NCBI GenBank assembly: GCA_017445315.1
Contig: JAFSUI010000012.1
Span: forward strand, 18,690 to 82,689
Direction of reading: 5' to 3'
Origin: Bacillota bacterium
GTDB taxonomy: Bacteria > Bacillota > Clostridia > Peptostreptococcales > Anaerovoracaceae
Length of the DNA stretch: 64,000 bases
This document shows, one piece after another, positions 53,583 through 61,589 of this stretch. Under the pieces are notes generated by a model. That model worked only from the letters and a program-made list of their open reading frames with translations. It had not been told where the DNA came from and searched no databases. Positions within the stretch are counted from its first letter, which is position 1. Every line of letters begins with the position of its first letter. The position numbers and the translations under genes were made by a program.

Positions 53583-55078
53583 ACAATTCCTCCAAAGAGT
53601 CCTGCAAGCGAGTTACCAAACAATCCAACGAAAAGTGAAATCATAATCAATCCTATTAACGGAATCCACATCATCGCAGGTGCAAGTTCAAATGGCTTAT
53701 TGCCATCACGCTCTGCTTCTTCGTGATGTTCAGGTTGTTCATATATATGTCCATGACCGAGAGCTCCGCCCGGAAAGAAACCATCTATCACTATCGGGAA
53801 TAAGTATCCCGCAGTGAGAAGCGCTGATATAAGAAGAACTATCGGAGCGACGATTGAGAGGAATCCAACATTCGCACCGAGCGCAGCCTGCGCAAGATGC
53901 CATTTTGATGTGAAACCACCCATCGGCGGAATTCCGACTAGCGACATCGCAGCAAAGAATAAGCACCAAAGAATAATCGGAGATGTCTTTCCTATTCCTC
54001 TTAGTTCTCCAACCCTTCTCTTTTCATATAGATAAATGAATGCGCCGGCACATAGGAAGAGACAGGCTTTTGCTGATGCGTGCTGCATTACCTGAAGAAG
54101 ACTTCCCACGAGACCTTCCTGTGTTAAAAACGCCATGCCGAGCATAACGTATGAGATTTGTGAAATCGTAGAGTAAGCCAATCTTTTCTTTAGGACCTCT
54201 TCTTTAAATGCCATCATTGATCCCATAAAGATTGTTAATAGTGCAATTCCTATCCATGCATACTGCACCCATGTTCCTCTAAGAAAATCTGCTCCTACCG
54301 AATAAAAAACAAATCTAAGGATAACAAGTACTCCGGATTTTGCTATTATTCCGGAGAGAAGCGCAGATGCAGGAGCCGGAGCTATCGGGTGTGCAGTAGG
54401 AAGCCATCCATGCATCGGATACATACCTGCTTTGGTGCCGTAACCGATGATTGCGATAAAGAATGCAAAAAGAAGGACGCTCTGGTTTCCGGATGCTTTG
54501 GCAGCATCTAGAACGCCGCCCTTTACAAATTCCACTTCATCTCCGGCATATCCGTAAACAAAGAATACGCCAAGGAGTCCGAGAAGCGCACCGCCTATTG
54601 AATAGAATAAATATTTTAGACCTGCCGCAACGGATTTATTTGTCTGTTCGTGAAGAACCAGCGGAACCGTGCTAAGAGTCGTAAGTTCAAACGCAAAGTA
54701 AATCGTAACAAGATTTGCAGACGAGCAAACTGCTATTAACGCGCCGAGCGAGATAAAATAGAATGTCATGAACGTCTGTATATGCTCCTCTATTCGCATA
54801 TATATAAATGCGTAGAACAGAGTAAATGTATAGAGAAGAAGAACCGTCGCGAGGAACCACCGTCCCACTATATCCATCCCAAACGCAAAGTTCACCTTTG
54901 GCGACAGCGCAAAGAGGGTAATCGGTTTGGAATAAAACATTGCGAGCAAGGCAAGTATATCCGTAATCACAATGCCTATGATATAAGGCAGTGTCGGCAC
55001 CCTCTCTTTTTTTCGGTACTGGATATATAACCCGGTACCGCAGATTATTGGAAACATAACGGCAATCAGATTTAGCAT
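53579..55078 (-). CDS. Mrp/Nuo-type antiporter core subunit, second copy (499 aa)
   Basis: MnhD-like subunit. Glu in YFAFELTTLSTVPLVLHE (about 131) and Lys in GYGTKAGMYPMHGWLPTAHP (about 214) are kept. The third channel position reads MQHASAKACLFLC (about 327), where Lys is also present. A His/Glu-rich loop (GHGHIYEQPEHHEEAE) lies near residue 450. AGGG precedes the ATG and there is a 29-bp gap to the upstream copy, the only untranslated gap in the operon. Confidence 0.85.
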   Translation of the reverse strand: MLNLIAVMFPIICGTGLYIQYRKKERVPTLPYIIGIVITDILALLAMFYSKPITLFALSPKVNFAFGMDIVGRWFLATVLLLYTFTLFYAFIYMRIEEHIQTFMTFYFISLGALIAVCSSANLVTIYFAFELTTLSTVPLVLHEQTNKSVAAGLKYLFYSIGGALLGLLGVFFVYGYAGDEVEFVKGGVLDAAKASGNQSVLLFAFFIAIIGYGTKAGMYPMHGWLPTAHPIAPAPASALLSGIIAKSGVLVILRFVFYSVGADFLRGTWVQYAWIGIALLTIFMGSMMAFKEEVLKKRLAYSTISQISYVMLGMAFLTQEGLVGSLLQVMQHASAKACLFLCAGAFIYLYEKRRVGELRGIGKTSPIILWCLFFAAMSLVGIPPMGGFTSKWHLAQAALGANVGFLSIVAPIVLLISALLTAGYLFPIVIDGFFPGGALGHGHIYEQPEHHEEAERDGNKPFELAPAMMWIPLIGLIMISLFVGLFGNSLAGLFGGIV

Positions 55079-55107
55079 ATACGCCCTCCCGTTGCTATTC
55101 TAATAAT

Positions 55108-56598
55108 TCACCGGAGCTGAAGTATGCCCAGTGTAATAAGCTCAAAAACTATCATTGGCGCAACGCCGAGTAAGACGTTGGAGCCCAAAAGTCCAATCGA
55201 TGAAACAGCATAATCAAGTTCTGATTTCACCGTGGTTATTTCAGCATCCCCTTCGGGGCGCGAGAAAATCCTAATAACGGTACGCACAAAATAAAGCGAA
55301 TTTAGAACCGCACTTATTGCAAGCGCACAGACGACAACATAGAATACTATTTTTGAATTTGCGTCCGACGCCGCTACTGTTATAAATAGCTTTGATGAGA
55401 ATCCCGCAAAAATCGGAATGCCCACCATTGAAAAAGCACAAGCCGTAAATACAATTCCTTCAAGTGGTCTTTTTAATCCGCTTCCCTGTAAGTCATGGAA
55501 TACCAAACTTCCATTTGATACCTCCGCAAGTCTTGGCGTTGTGAGGAACAGAAGCGACTTTGTTACAGAATGCGCTATGAGATGGAAGATTGCCGCAGCA
55601 TAAGCGGAATCAAATCCCATTCCAAGAGCCATGAATATATATCCGATTTGAGCAGCGGAAGAAAGCGCAACCATCCTGTTTATATTGTTCTCCCTTATTG
55701 CCGCAAGCGATCCAATAATCATGGCGCAAATGCCCAGCACAAGAAGTATCGTCTGTATCGGAAGCTCAACCAAAAGTTCTGGACCAACGACTCTATAATA
55801 AATCTTGATGAGGAGGAATATATACGCCTTTGATATTACCGAGCTCATAATTGAAGCTGTAGTAGGTGTTGACCATCCATACGTATCCGGCATCCAGAAG
55901 CAGAACGGAAACAGTCCGCTCTTGATTGCAAGACCGAGAGTCATAACGCCAAGCGAAAAAGCAAGCGATAGTTTCATCTCAGGATTCTGCGCTAAGAGAC
56001 TGAGCGCTTCCGAAAGCGGAACCATAAGAAGATGCCCCGTCATACTGTAAAGCAAGATTACTCCGAGCAGGAAGAATCCTGACCCAAAGAGATTGATTAC
56101 CATATATCTTATTGCGGCAAGAGTAGTTTTTCCAACCTCTCTTACAATCATTAGACCGCAGCTCGCCATTGTCAGTATCTCTAGGAATACATATCCTGAG
56201 AATATATCGTTTGTGAATACGAGCGCACATACCGCAGCAACCAATAAATCAAGAAGAACAAAGTATAGATTCTCCTTGCTGTCCTCTATCTCGTCTTTGA
56301 TATAGCGTCTTCCGCCGATAAGCGAGAATAATATAACTATCAGGAATGCAAGAAGCACCAAACATTCAAGCGCGCCTGCTCTTATTTCATTTCCCCATGG
56401 CGCGGGAAACTCTCCCATGGAATATGTGAAGCTTCCGTTTAACGCCGTATGGCGAATCAGCATTATATCCATCAGAATTAAAACGCCAATCCAAGCCTCG
56501 CTAATAATCAACGCGTTCTTCTTAAGTAGTACCGTAAGCGCCGCAAGGAAGAGGCTCCCTATTATCATGAAAAGTGGAAGGTTCCAGACAAAACTCAT
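55108..56598 (-). CDS. Mrp/Nuo-type antiporter core subunit, first copy (496 aa)
   Basis: MnhD-like subunit. Glu in FLEILTMASCGLMIVRE (about 133), Lys in LAIKSGLFPFCFWMPDTYG (about 225) and Lys in HLIAHSVTKSLLFL (about 345) are conserved. The most divergent of the four copies around WMPDTYGWSTPTTAS, where PTPVTAL-type sequence is usual. Overlaps mnhC by 4 nt. Confidence 0.85.
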   Translation of the reverse strand: MSFVWNLPLFMIIGSLFLAALTVLLKKNALIISEAWIGVLILMDIMLIRHTALNGSFTYSMGEFPAPWGNEIRAGALECLVLLAFLIVILFSLIGGRRYIKDEIEDSKENLYFVLLDLLVAAVCALVFTNDIFSGYVFLEILTMASCGLMIVREVGKTTLAAIRYMVINLFGSGFFLLGVILLYSMTGHLLMVPLSEALSLLAQNPEMKLSLAFSLGVMTLGLAIKSGLFPFCFWMPDTYGWSTPTTASIMSSVISKAYIFLLIKIYYRVVGPELLVELPIQTILLVLGICAMIIGSLAAIRENNINRMVALSSAAQIGYIFMALGMGFDSAYAAAIFHLIAHSVTKSLLFLTTPRLAEVSNGSLVFHDLQGSGLKRPLEGIVFTACAFSMVGIPIFAGFSSKLFITVAASDANSKIVFYVVVCALAISAVLNSLYFVRTVIRIFSRPEGDAEITTVKSELDYAVSSIGLLGSNVLLGVAPMIVFELITLGILQLR

Positions 56599-56978
56599 AT
56601 TCTGTCCTCCTTCTCTTTTTGGATAAGCCTATAGACCTCGTCCATGTCCAGGGTGTGATATTTTTTATACAGTCTAATCGAAAGCGAAAGCATAACCGCA
56701 GTAACCGAAACAGATACTACGATTCCCGTGAGAACAAGTCCTGCAGGTATTGGATTGACATATTGAGATGCATCCGTTACCCCGTCAACTATTATCGGAG
56801 CCTTTCTTCCCTCAACGTAACCTAAAGACGTCAGGAATAAGAATAGACCTGTATCCATTATGTTAAGGCCGATAATCTTACGGATTAAATTTCTTTGGAA
56901 GATTAGCGTCGCAAATCCTATCGCAAAGAGGATTATTGCTATTGCCTCCTGATAATTGTTGAGAAGCATATCAAGCAT
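56595..56978 (-). CDS. mnhC: MnhC/MrpC subunit (NuoK-like)
   Basis: 127 aa, three membrane helices with the NuoK-type pattern: FATLIFQRNLIRKIIGLNIMDTGLFLFL (split; about residues 20-48), then DALPPALVLTGIV-like VNPIPAGLVLTGIVVSVSVTAV (about 75-97). It overlaps mnhB by 8 nt and the first antiporter core gene by 4 nt. In Mrp complexes MrpC packs against MrpD. Confidence 0.85.
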   Translation of the reverse strand: MLDMLLNNYQEAIAIILFAIGFATLIFQRNLIRKIIGLNIMDTGLFLFLTSLGYVEGRKAPIIVDGVTDASQYVNPIPAGLVLTGIVVSVSVTAVMLSLSIRLYKKYHTLDMDEVYRLIQKEKEDRI

Positions 56979-57882
56979 TTCCTATCCCTCCTCTCCTGAA
57001 AAGAGAATAGAAGCCGTACATGGTGCATGCAACCACAAGACCAACAGCGATGTTCAGCGGAAGTATAAGCCCCGCAGAGAGAATCGCTCCCGGTATTCCC
57101 TTTGGAATAGGATTGTGAATTCCATTAGCACCCATAAGGAATACAAAGCATTTGGATATGCTATAGAACCCAAGCGCAAAGAAAGAAATCAAATTCATTC
57201 TCTTATATGTCAGAATCGTATCCGCCTTGGAAAAGCCCTGCGAAGACGAAAGAATAATCAGTCCCGCACCTATTATTGCGCCTCCCGAGAAGCCGCCGCC
57301 CGGAGATATATGTCCGTTAAGAACAACGTATATTCCAAATACCATTATGCATGGAACCAGGATAAGACCAACGGATCTTAGGATAGAATCTCCCGAAGTA
57401 TCAAAATATAAATCCGTCTCTTTTTTCTTATCCTGACGAAGAAGAACCGTTGAACATATCAGAGCCGTGAAGAGCACAAATGATTCACCCAGCGTATCAA
57501 ATGCACGGTAGTCAAGAATCATTCCCGCAACAACATTTACCGCACCTGTTTCCTCAATCGTCTTTTCTATATATCTATTTGCGACCTCGTCATAAGCAGG
57601 ATTTGCCTTTCCAAATTCCGGGAGGTGCGCAACCACATAGAGCATCACAAGAGCAAAGATAATGCAGCTAACAACAGCAAGAACGCGATAGAGAACGATA
57701 AACTCATTACGCTTCTTCTCTACCTTGACTTCTGTATCTGGGTTTTCCTCAAGTGAATGCTCCCAAACCTTTTCATTTTCTTTTACTTCTTCCCTTGTGG
57801 CATCGGGAGCCTTTTCCGTTTCAAGAAAATCTTCCATGCCCGAGAGTTCATCAGAAAACCATTTACGGAGAATCTCTTTCAT
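56971..57882 (-). CDS. mnhB: MnhB with fused MbhE-like N-terminal part
   Basis: 303 aa. A charged N-terminus of about 60 residues is followed by a helix (YRVLAVVSCIIFALVMLYVVA). An MbhE-like segment (VVAGMILDYRAFDTLGESFVLFTALICSTVLL, read in two parts, about 115-145) is usually found at the C-terminus of MrpA. The MnhB domain follows (SVGLILVPCIMVFGIYVVLNGHISPGGGFSGG, about 170-202, with the family PGGGFSGG). So the end of MrpA has moved into MrpB here. Overlaps the neighbouring frames by 4 and 8 nt. Confidence 0.82.
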   Translation of the reverse strand: MKEILRKWFSDELSGMEDFLETEKAPDATREEVKENEKVWEHSLEENPDTEVKVEKKRNEFIVLYRVLAVVSCIIFALVMLYVVAHLPEFGKANPAYDEVANRYIEKTIEETGAVNVVAGMILDYRAFDTLGESFVLFTALICSTVLLRQDKKKETDLYFDTSGDSILRSVGLILVPCIMVFGIYVVLNGHISPGGGFSGGAIIGAGLIILSSSQGFSKADTILTYKRMNLISFFALGFYSISKCFVFLMGANGIHNPIPKGIPGAILSAGLILPLNIAVGLVVACTMYGFYSLFRRGGIGNA

Positions 57883-58148
57883 CCTTGATCCTCCTCGTCA
57901 TCTTTGTCTAGCTTTCTGAATCTTCTCAGGGTCAGGAAGAATAATATGCTTGTTACTCCTGCGCCGACCGCTGCCTCTGTCACAGCAAGATCCGGCGCCT
58001 GCATGAGCGCCCATATTATCGCCATGATAATGCTGTAAGACATAAAGATAATAACCGCAGGAAGAAGCTTCCTACTTAGGTTAACACTGACCGCACATAC
58101 CAAAAGGAGAAGAAGTAGAATAAGTTTAAAGATTTCAATCGTTGTCAT
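57879..58148 (-). CDS. MbhD-like DUF4040 subunit
   Basis: 89 aa, three helices, with APDLAVTEAAVGAGVTSILFFL (split; about residues 50-72), the DUF4040/MbhD signature that normally lies inside the C-terminal part of MrpA. It ends in a charged KLDKDDEEDQ tail. Overlaps mnhG by 14 nt and mnhB by 4 nt. Confidence 0.82.
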   Translation of the reverse strand: MTTIEIFKLILLLLLLVCAVSVNLSRKLLPAVIIFMSYSIIMAIIWALMQAPDLAVTEAAVGAGVTSILFFLTLRRFRKLDKDDEEDQG

Positions 58149-58467
58149 CTACATCCTCCCTTCTCATATGTTCATCAAGTGAGTCGTCCATATAGTATTC
58201 AATCTGCCCGATAAAATGAGTGGCAACGGGAGATGTGCACCACATAAAAACAAGAACGAGTATAATCTTTAGAATAACCAAAGGCTGACCCATGCCAATT
58301 ATTATGGCAAGCGCAGCCAAAAATACGCCAAGCGTATCACCGATACCCGCTGAATGTATCCTGTTCATTATAAAATCAAATCTATAGTTTCCGAGAACGG
58401 CAGACGCTATAGCAGCAAGAGAACCTATTAAAAGCAAAGCCGTAAGCCAGAATCTAACCCACTCCAT
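58135..58467 (-). CDS. mnhG: MnhG/MrpG subunit
   Basis: 110 aa, three helices. Family motif YRFDFIMNRIHSAGIGDTLGVFLAALAIII (about residues 28-57) and CTSPVATHFIG (about 78). Acidic C-terminal tail. Shares one base with mnhF. Confidence 0.87.
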   Translation of the reverse strand: MEWVRFWLTALLLIGSLAAIASAVLGNYRFDFIMNRIHSAGIGDTLGVFLAALAIIIGMGQPLVILKIILVLVFMWCTSPVATHFIGQIEYYMDDSLDEHMRREDVDDND

Positions 58468-58751
58468 CAGCGATCCCCCTTCTTTCTAATATAGACAGAA
58501 GCAAAGATCAGCGTGGATACAAAGCTGATTAATGCATAGATGATTGCAACATCCGTGAGATATGCTTCATCAAGAAGCGCACCGAGAATCAAAAATGCAA
58601 CCACAACCATGGTGTTTATCATATTGACAGAAAGAATTCTATCAGTGATTTGCGGTCCTTTGATTGACCGATAAATCATAATCGCTATCAGAATCGAAAT
58701 AACGAGAAGTGCTAAAGAGTATAAGGCCTGATATGCTTGTTCTACACTCAT
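58467..58751 (-). CDS. mnhF: MnhF/MrpF subunit
   Basis: 94 aa, three helices, with RSIKGPQITDRILSVNMINTMVV (read in parts, about residues 28-50) matching the GPTxxDRxLAxD pattern of MrpF, then ALLDEAYLTDVAIIYALISFVST. Overlaps mnhE by 4 nt. Confidence 0.87.
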   Translation of the reverse strand: MSVEQAYQALYSLALLVISILIAIMIYRSIKGPQITDRILSVNMINTMVVVAFLILGALLDEAYLTDVAIIYALISFVSTLIFASVYIRKKGDR

Positions 58752-59206
58752 CCCTTGACCCTCCTTAAGAGCTGAATAAAAGATGACTCTTCTATCCCCT
58801 CTGCATATTCCGGTCTTAGGCAGTGAACCACAAGCCTATCGCCCTCCTGATGTACAGTAAACGTCCCCGGCGTAAGTGTAATCGAGTTGGCAAGAAGCAC
58901 ATTTGAAAATTCACCCTCAAGTCCCGAGTGGAATTCAACCATAACAGGATCAGGCTTCTCCTCTTTGGACCACACCAATTTGATGACCTGAAAGGCAGCC
59001 TTGAAGATTTCCAATATCAAATTACCCGCATACATTAAAAGCAAGGGAAAATTACGAATGATTTTTTTGTCGGTTGTTGCCGGATATCCGAGGGCTTTAT
59101 AAATCAGCATCGATATACCCACGCTGATAAGACAGCCTATTATCAAAATCTCCGGCGTGATTCTCCCATTGAAAATCACCCAAATCAGCAAAAAAAATAT
59201 AAACAT
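58748..59206 (-). CDS. mnhE: MnhE/MrpE subunit, likely leaderless start
   Basis: 152 aa from the ATG at 59206 (MFIFFLLIWVIFNGRIT). Family features: two N-terminal helices, ILEIFKAAFQVIKLVW (about 85) and the soluble MrpE end LANSITLTPGTFTVHQEGDRLVVHCL (read in parts, about 110-135). The longer frame runs back to 59308 into the hsp20 terminator and is rejected. There is no ribosome site before 59206. Instead the -10 TATAAT ends 6 nt upstream, so transcription should begin at or next to the A of ATG. First gene of the operon. Confidence 0.85.
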   Translation of the reverse strand: MFIFFLLIWVIFNGRITPEILIIGCLISVGISMLIYKALGYPATTDKKIIRNFPLLLMYAGNLILEIFKAAFQVIKLVWSKEEKPDPVMVEFHSGLEGEFSNVLLANSITLTPGTFTVHQEGDRLVVHCLRPEYAEGIEESSFIQLLRRVKG

Positions 59207-59212
59207 AGGGCA

Positions 59213-59221
59213 ATTATACCA
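59213..59221 (-). promoter_or_regulatory. Promoter of the Mrp-like operon (extended -10)
   Basis: Minus strand TGGTATAAT, an extended -10 (TATAAT at 59213-59218). A weak TTATTA lies 17 bp further upstream. The ATG of mnhE begins 7 nt after the -10, at the expected transcription start. Confidence 0.6.
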
Positions 59222-59278
59222 TAAATTCGGCCATATAATAAAGAAATAATCTATCACATTAAAGCAAGAAAATAAAAA

Positions 59279-59300
59279 TGAGGTGGCATCATGCCACCTC
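59279..59300 (-). terminator. Terminator after hsp20
   Basis: Minus strand GAGGTGGCATGATGCCACCTC palindrome followed by ATTTTTATTTTC. Confidence 0.88.
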
Positions 59301-59325
59301 ACTCTCATTACGATTACTTTCTGAA

Positions 59326-59754
59326 TTATTCAATCGCTATATACTTATTCTCCTCAATCTGAGGCTTTGCCTCTTTCTTGGGAACATTTACAGACAGAAC
59401 GCCATCTGCAAATCTAGCCTTGATGTCCTCTTCCGTTAGGTTTTCCCCTACATAGAAGCTTCTTTCACAGGATCCCTGGAATCTCTCGCGGCGGATATAT
59501 TTTCCGTTAGCGTCCTTTTCCTCATTAACCGTCTTTGTGGTTGCAGATACCTTGAGAACCCCGTCCTTAAGCTGAAGCTTTACATCTTCCTTATTGAAGC
59601 CCGGAAGATCCATATCAAGCTCAAAATGGTCGCCCATATCCTTGACATCGCTCTTCATGAGGGCTCCCGTGCTCTTTCTTGTTACTGTCGGGAAATCCAT
59701 CAAATCGTTGAAATCATCGAAAAAATTGTTTCTGAATACACTTGGGAATAACAT
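59326..59754 (-). CDS. Small heat shock protein Hsp20
   Basis: Alpha-crystallin-type ATP-independent holdase, 142 aa. The N-terminal arm (MLFPSVFRNNFFDDFNDLMDF) is followed by the alpha-crystallin domain (about residues 35-130: HFELDMDLPGFNKEDVKLQLKDGVL, ERSFYVGENLTEEDIKARFADGVLSV, each read in parts). The C-terminal tail is KPQIEENKYIAIE. GGAGGTAGAAAG precedes the ATG. The leader carries a TTGCCGAA / TTCGGCAA hairpin near 59815-59835. Controlled by a CIRCE element. Confidence 0.95.
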   Translation of the reverse strand: MLFPSVFRNNFFDDFNDLMDFPTVTRKSTGALMKSDVKDMGDHFELDMDLPGFNKEDVKLQLKDGVLKVSATTKTVNEEKDANGKYIRRERFQGSCERSFYVGENLTEEDIKARFADGVLSVNVPKKEAKPQIEENKYIAIE

Positions 59755-59838
59755 CTTTCTACCTCCATATCCTGCGCTCCGCTTTCAAAGCATTGCGTTT
59801 CTCGTTATAATATTTGCCGAATTCCTTTCGGCAACTTT

Positions 59839-59880
59839 ATTATATCACTTTTGTTAGCACTGTCAAGAGGTGAGTGCTAA
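59839..59880 (-). promoter_or_regulatory. hsp20 promoter with CIRCE operator
   Basis: CIRCE at 59854-59880: TTAGCACTG-N9-GAGTGCTAA, one mismatch from the consensus TTAGCACTC-N9-GAGTGCTAA. It overlaps the minus-strand -35 TTGACA (59861-59866); TATAAT is at 59839-59844 with a 16-bp spacer. Repression by HrcA is expected. hrcA is not in the window. Confidence 0.9.
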
Positions 59881-59901
59881 TAATTTTAAAAAAATAATAA
59901 A

Positions 59902-59920
59902 GCGGGGATTTAATCCCCGC
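59902..59920 (-). terminator. Terminator after the TM2-domain gene
   Basis: Minus strand GCGGGGATTA / TAATCCCCGC-type stem with almost no loop, followed by TTTATTATTTTTTT. Confidence 0.88.
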
Positions 59921-59930
59921 CGTGCATCCT

Positions 59931-60557
59931 CTAGAACCAAGGTTTCTTGCCTACTTCATAGACTTCATAGAATGCCTGATCCGTCTGTGTTAGGTAAATA
60001 ATGCCTTCTATCAAAGAGATTATTCCTACAACTATCGGCCCAAGACCGCAGAGCAAGCTGCCTGCCAGTGTTCCAACAAGCATGATAATTCCCTGCTGGT
60101 TCATTCCCAAATAGAACTTGTGGATACCAAGAGCTCCGAGCAGAATTGCAAGTAGTCCTGCAACAAGTTTGTTTTTCTCGCCTACCGGGCCGTTCTGCGG
60201 ATATCCATAAGGCTGCTGACCGTAAGGCTGCTGACCATAAGGCTGTCCGTATGGCGACTGCTGTCCGTGCTGCGAATTGGGTCCACCATGCTGAGGTCCT
60301 CCGTACTGATATTGCTGCTGAGCATTGGCATTCCATCCCGGCGCTTCCTGACTGGTTTCAAATTTAGGATCCGCCTCAAAACTCATTTTCGGCTCCTCAG
60401 GAATAAACTCCTCTGCATTAGGCATTTCAAACTCAGGAACCTTCTCTGCAACCTCGTCTCCCCACTTAAGAGGATTGTCTTCGTCCAAAGTGAATTCGGG
60501 CGCTTGAGGTGCTTCCTCATCAAAGAGGTTCTCATTCATCACTTTTTCCTTGTCCAT
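59931..60557 (-). CDS. TM2-domain protein with Gln/Pro/Tyr/Gly-rich repeat
   Basis: 208 aa from the ATG at 60557 (GGAGGAAAAA upstream; the 60569 ATG is part of that ribosome site). An acidic N-terminal half is followed by low-complexity GQPYGQQPYG repeats (about residues 100-122). The TM2 domain (KNKLVAGLLAILLGALGIHKFYLG, then two helices to about 190) ends in a short tail. TM2 proteins are common small membrane proteins of unknown function. A promoter (60627-60655) and a GCGCAA / TTGCGC leader hairpin (60592-60608) precede it. Confidence 0.85.
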   Translation of the reverse strand: MDKEKVMNENLFDEEAPQAPEFTLDEDNPLKWGDEVAEKVPEFEMPNAEEFIPEEPKMSFEADPKFETSQEAPGWNANAQQQYQYGGPQHGGPNSQHGQQSPYGQPYGQQPYGQQPYGYPQNGPVGEKNKLVAGLLAILLGALGIHKFYLGMNQQGIIMLVGTLAGSLLCGLGPIVVGIISLIEGIIYLTQTDQAFYEVYEVGKKPWF

Positions 60558-60626
60558 TTTTTCCTCCATTATCTATAATCTAAAGCTTTTAAGCGCAAAC
60601 TGATTGCGCATCTATCCTATGTTTCA

Positions 60627-60655
60627 ATTATACATAATCCTATTGGGGCGCGCAA
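60627..60655 (-). promoter_or_regulatory. Promoter of the TM2-domain gene
   Basis: Minus strand TTGCGC (60650-60655), 17-bp spacer, TATAAT (60627-60632). Confidence 0.6.
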
Positions 60656-60682
60656 TATTTGGGGCCTCATCTTAATGAATTC

Positions 60683-61348
60683 TTAAATAACTCCGGCGAG
60701 TACAAGTCCCAGTAAAACAAAGGTCGCAAGCAGAACCATAGAAACTGCTATAACGCCCCATTTGGTTGTGCGCTTTCCCGAAGTTCCCTCATCAACTAGC
60801 TTTGCCTTTCTTAGTGCGCCCACTATCGGTTTATAGAGAAGCATCGCAAGAGTTGCGTTTATACCTCCCTTGACCAAGTTAAATGGTAAGAATACCGGAA
60901 TGAGCATGCCTTCAACGACCTCGCGCGGAACTCCCATATAGAGCGGCGTTATAAGCCAGTTCCAAAGAATCATAATCGCAGTCATTGCAAGGACTCCCGC
61001 GATAAGGCCTGTAACTGCGCCTCTCATTTTTCTGTTTCTATGGTATATGATGCTTGCAGTGCATGCGAACGCGCAGCTTGCGAGTACATTCATAATAAAC
61101 CCTATCGGTCCCGTGCTGCTTATCGTCACCATCTCAATAAATGAAACCACGACCGTGATAAGAACCGATGCTACAGGCCCCATCATGAATCCGCCGATTA
61201 CAATTATTACGTCCTTAAGATCAAAGGATAGAAACCCCGATACCATCGGGAAGACCGCAGAAATTAGTTTTGCAATAAAGGCTATTGCCGATAGCATACC
61301 GAGTGCCGCAAACGACTTGGTACTTAATTTGTTTTTTCTTTCTTGCAT
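60683..61348 (-). CDS. ribU: Riboflavin ECF transporter S component RibU
   Basis: Substrate-binding membrane subunit of an energy-coupling-factor vitamin importer; it uses a shared EcfA/A'/T module encoded elsewhere. 221 aa, about six helices: KSFAALGMLSAIAFIAKLIS, FLSFDLKDVIIVIGGFMMGP (about 40-60) and WNWLITPLYMGVPREVVEGMLIP (read in parts, about 128). The FDLKD and NxxxTP patterns are typical of RibU. Assignment is confirmed by the FMN riboswitch directly upstream. TAGGAGG lies 8 nt before the ATG. Confidence 0.93.
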   Translation of the reverse strand: MQERKNKLSTKSFAALGMLSAIAFIAKLISAVFPMVSGFLSFDLKDVIIVIGGFMMGPVASVLITVVVSFIEMVTISSTGPIGFIMNVLASCAFACTASIIYHRNRKMRGAVTGLIAGVLAMTAIMILWNWLITPLYMGVPREVVEGMLIPVFLPFNLVKGGINATLAMLLYKPIVGALRKAKLVDEGTSGKRTTKWGVIAVSMVLLATFVLLGLVLAGVI

Positions 61349-61350
61349 TA

Positions 61351-61560
61351 AAAATACCTCCTATTAACTGCGATGAACCACAATCATCGCCTAACAAGAG
61401 GTATCTGATTCCTTTGGTCCATCTTTTCCCATCCGGACTGACATCGCATTCTGCGATGAACACCGTCGGTTCCGGAATTTCACCGGATCGGCCTATGCGA
61501 GAGCCTCGCAAGGTTTGTGGACTTTCACCACCGGTCAGGAATTACACCTGCCTCAAAGAT
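61351..61560 (-). promoter_or_regulatory. FMN riboswitch (RFN element), translational type
   Basis: Minus strand 61560 to 61421 shows the RFN core: GCAGGTGTAATTCC, CCGGTGGTGAAAGTCC, GATCCGGTGAAATTCC, CCGACGGT and AGTCCGGATGGGA, closed by ATCTTT / AAAGAT. The platform has no T-run. Instead ATACCTC (61398-61404) is complementary to the GAGGTAT of the ribU ribosome site (61354-61360), with an inner GCGATGA / TCATCGC stem (61371-61391). FMN should therefore block translation of ribU. An extended -10 (TGATATAAT, 61574-61582) lies upstream. Confidence 0.94.
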
Positions 61561-61589
61561 AGTTTCTTGCTGTATTATATCATACCCTG

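Noticed and set aside
50209-59206. Membrane-bound hydrogenase (Mbh/Ech) or complex I
   Set aside because: No [NiFe] large or small subunit, NuoB/C/D/I or ferredoxin gene lies in the operon, only the Mrp-type membrane part.
59207-59308. Upstream start for mnhE at 59308
   Set aside because: The additional codons read through the hsp20 terminator hairpin, and the MrpE family starts at the later ATG.
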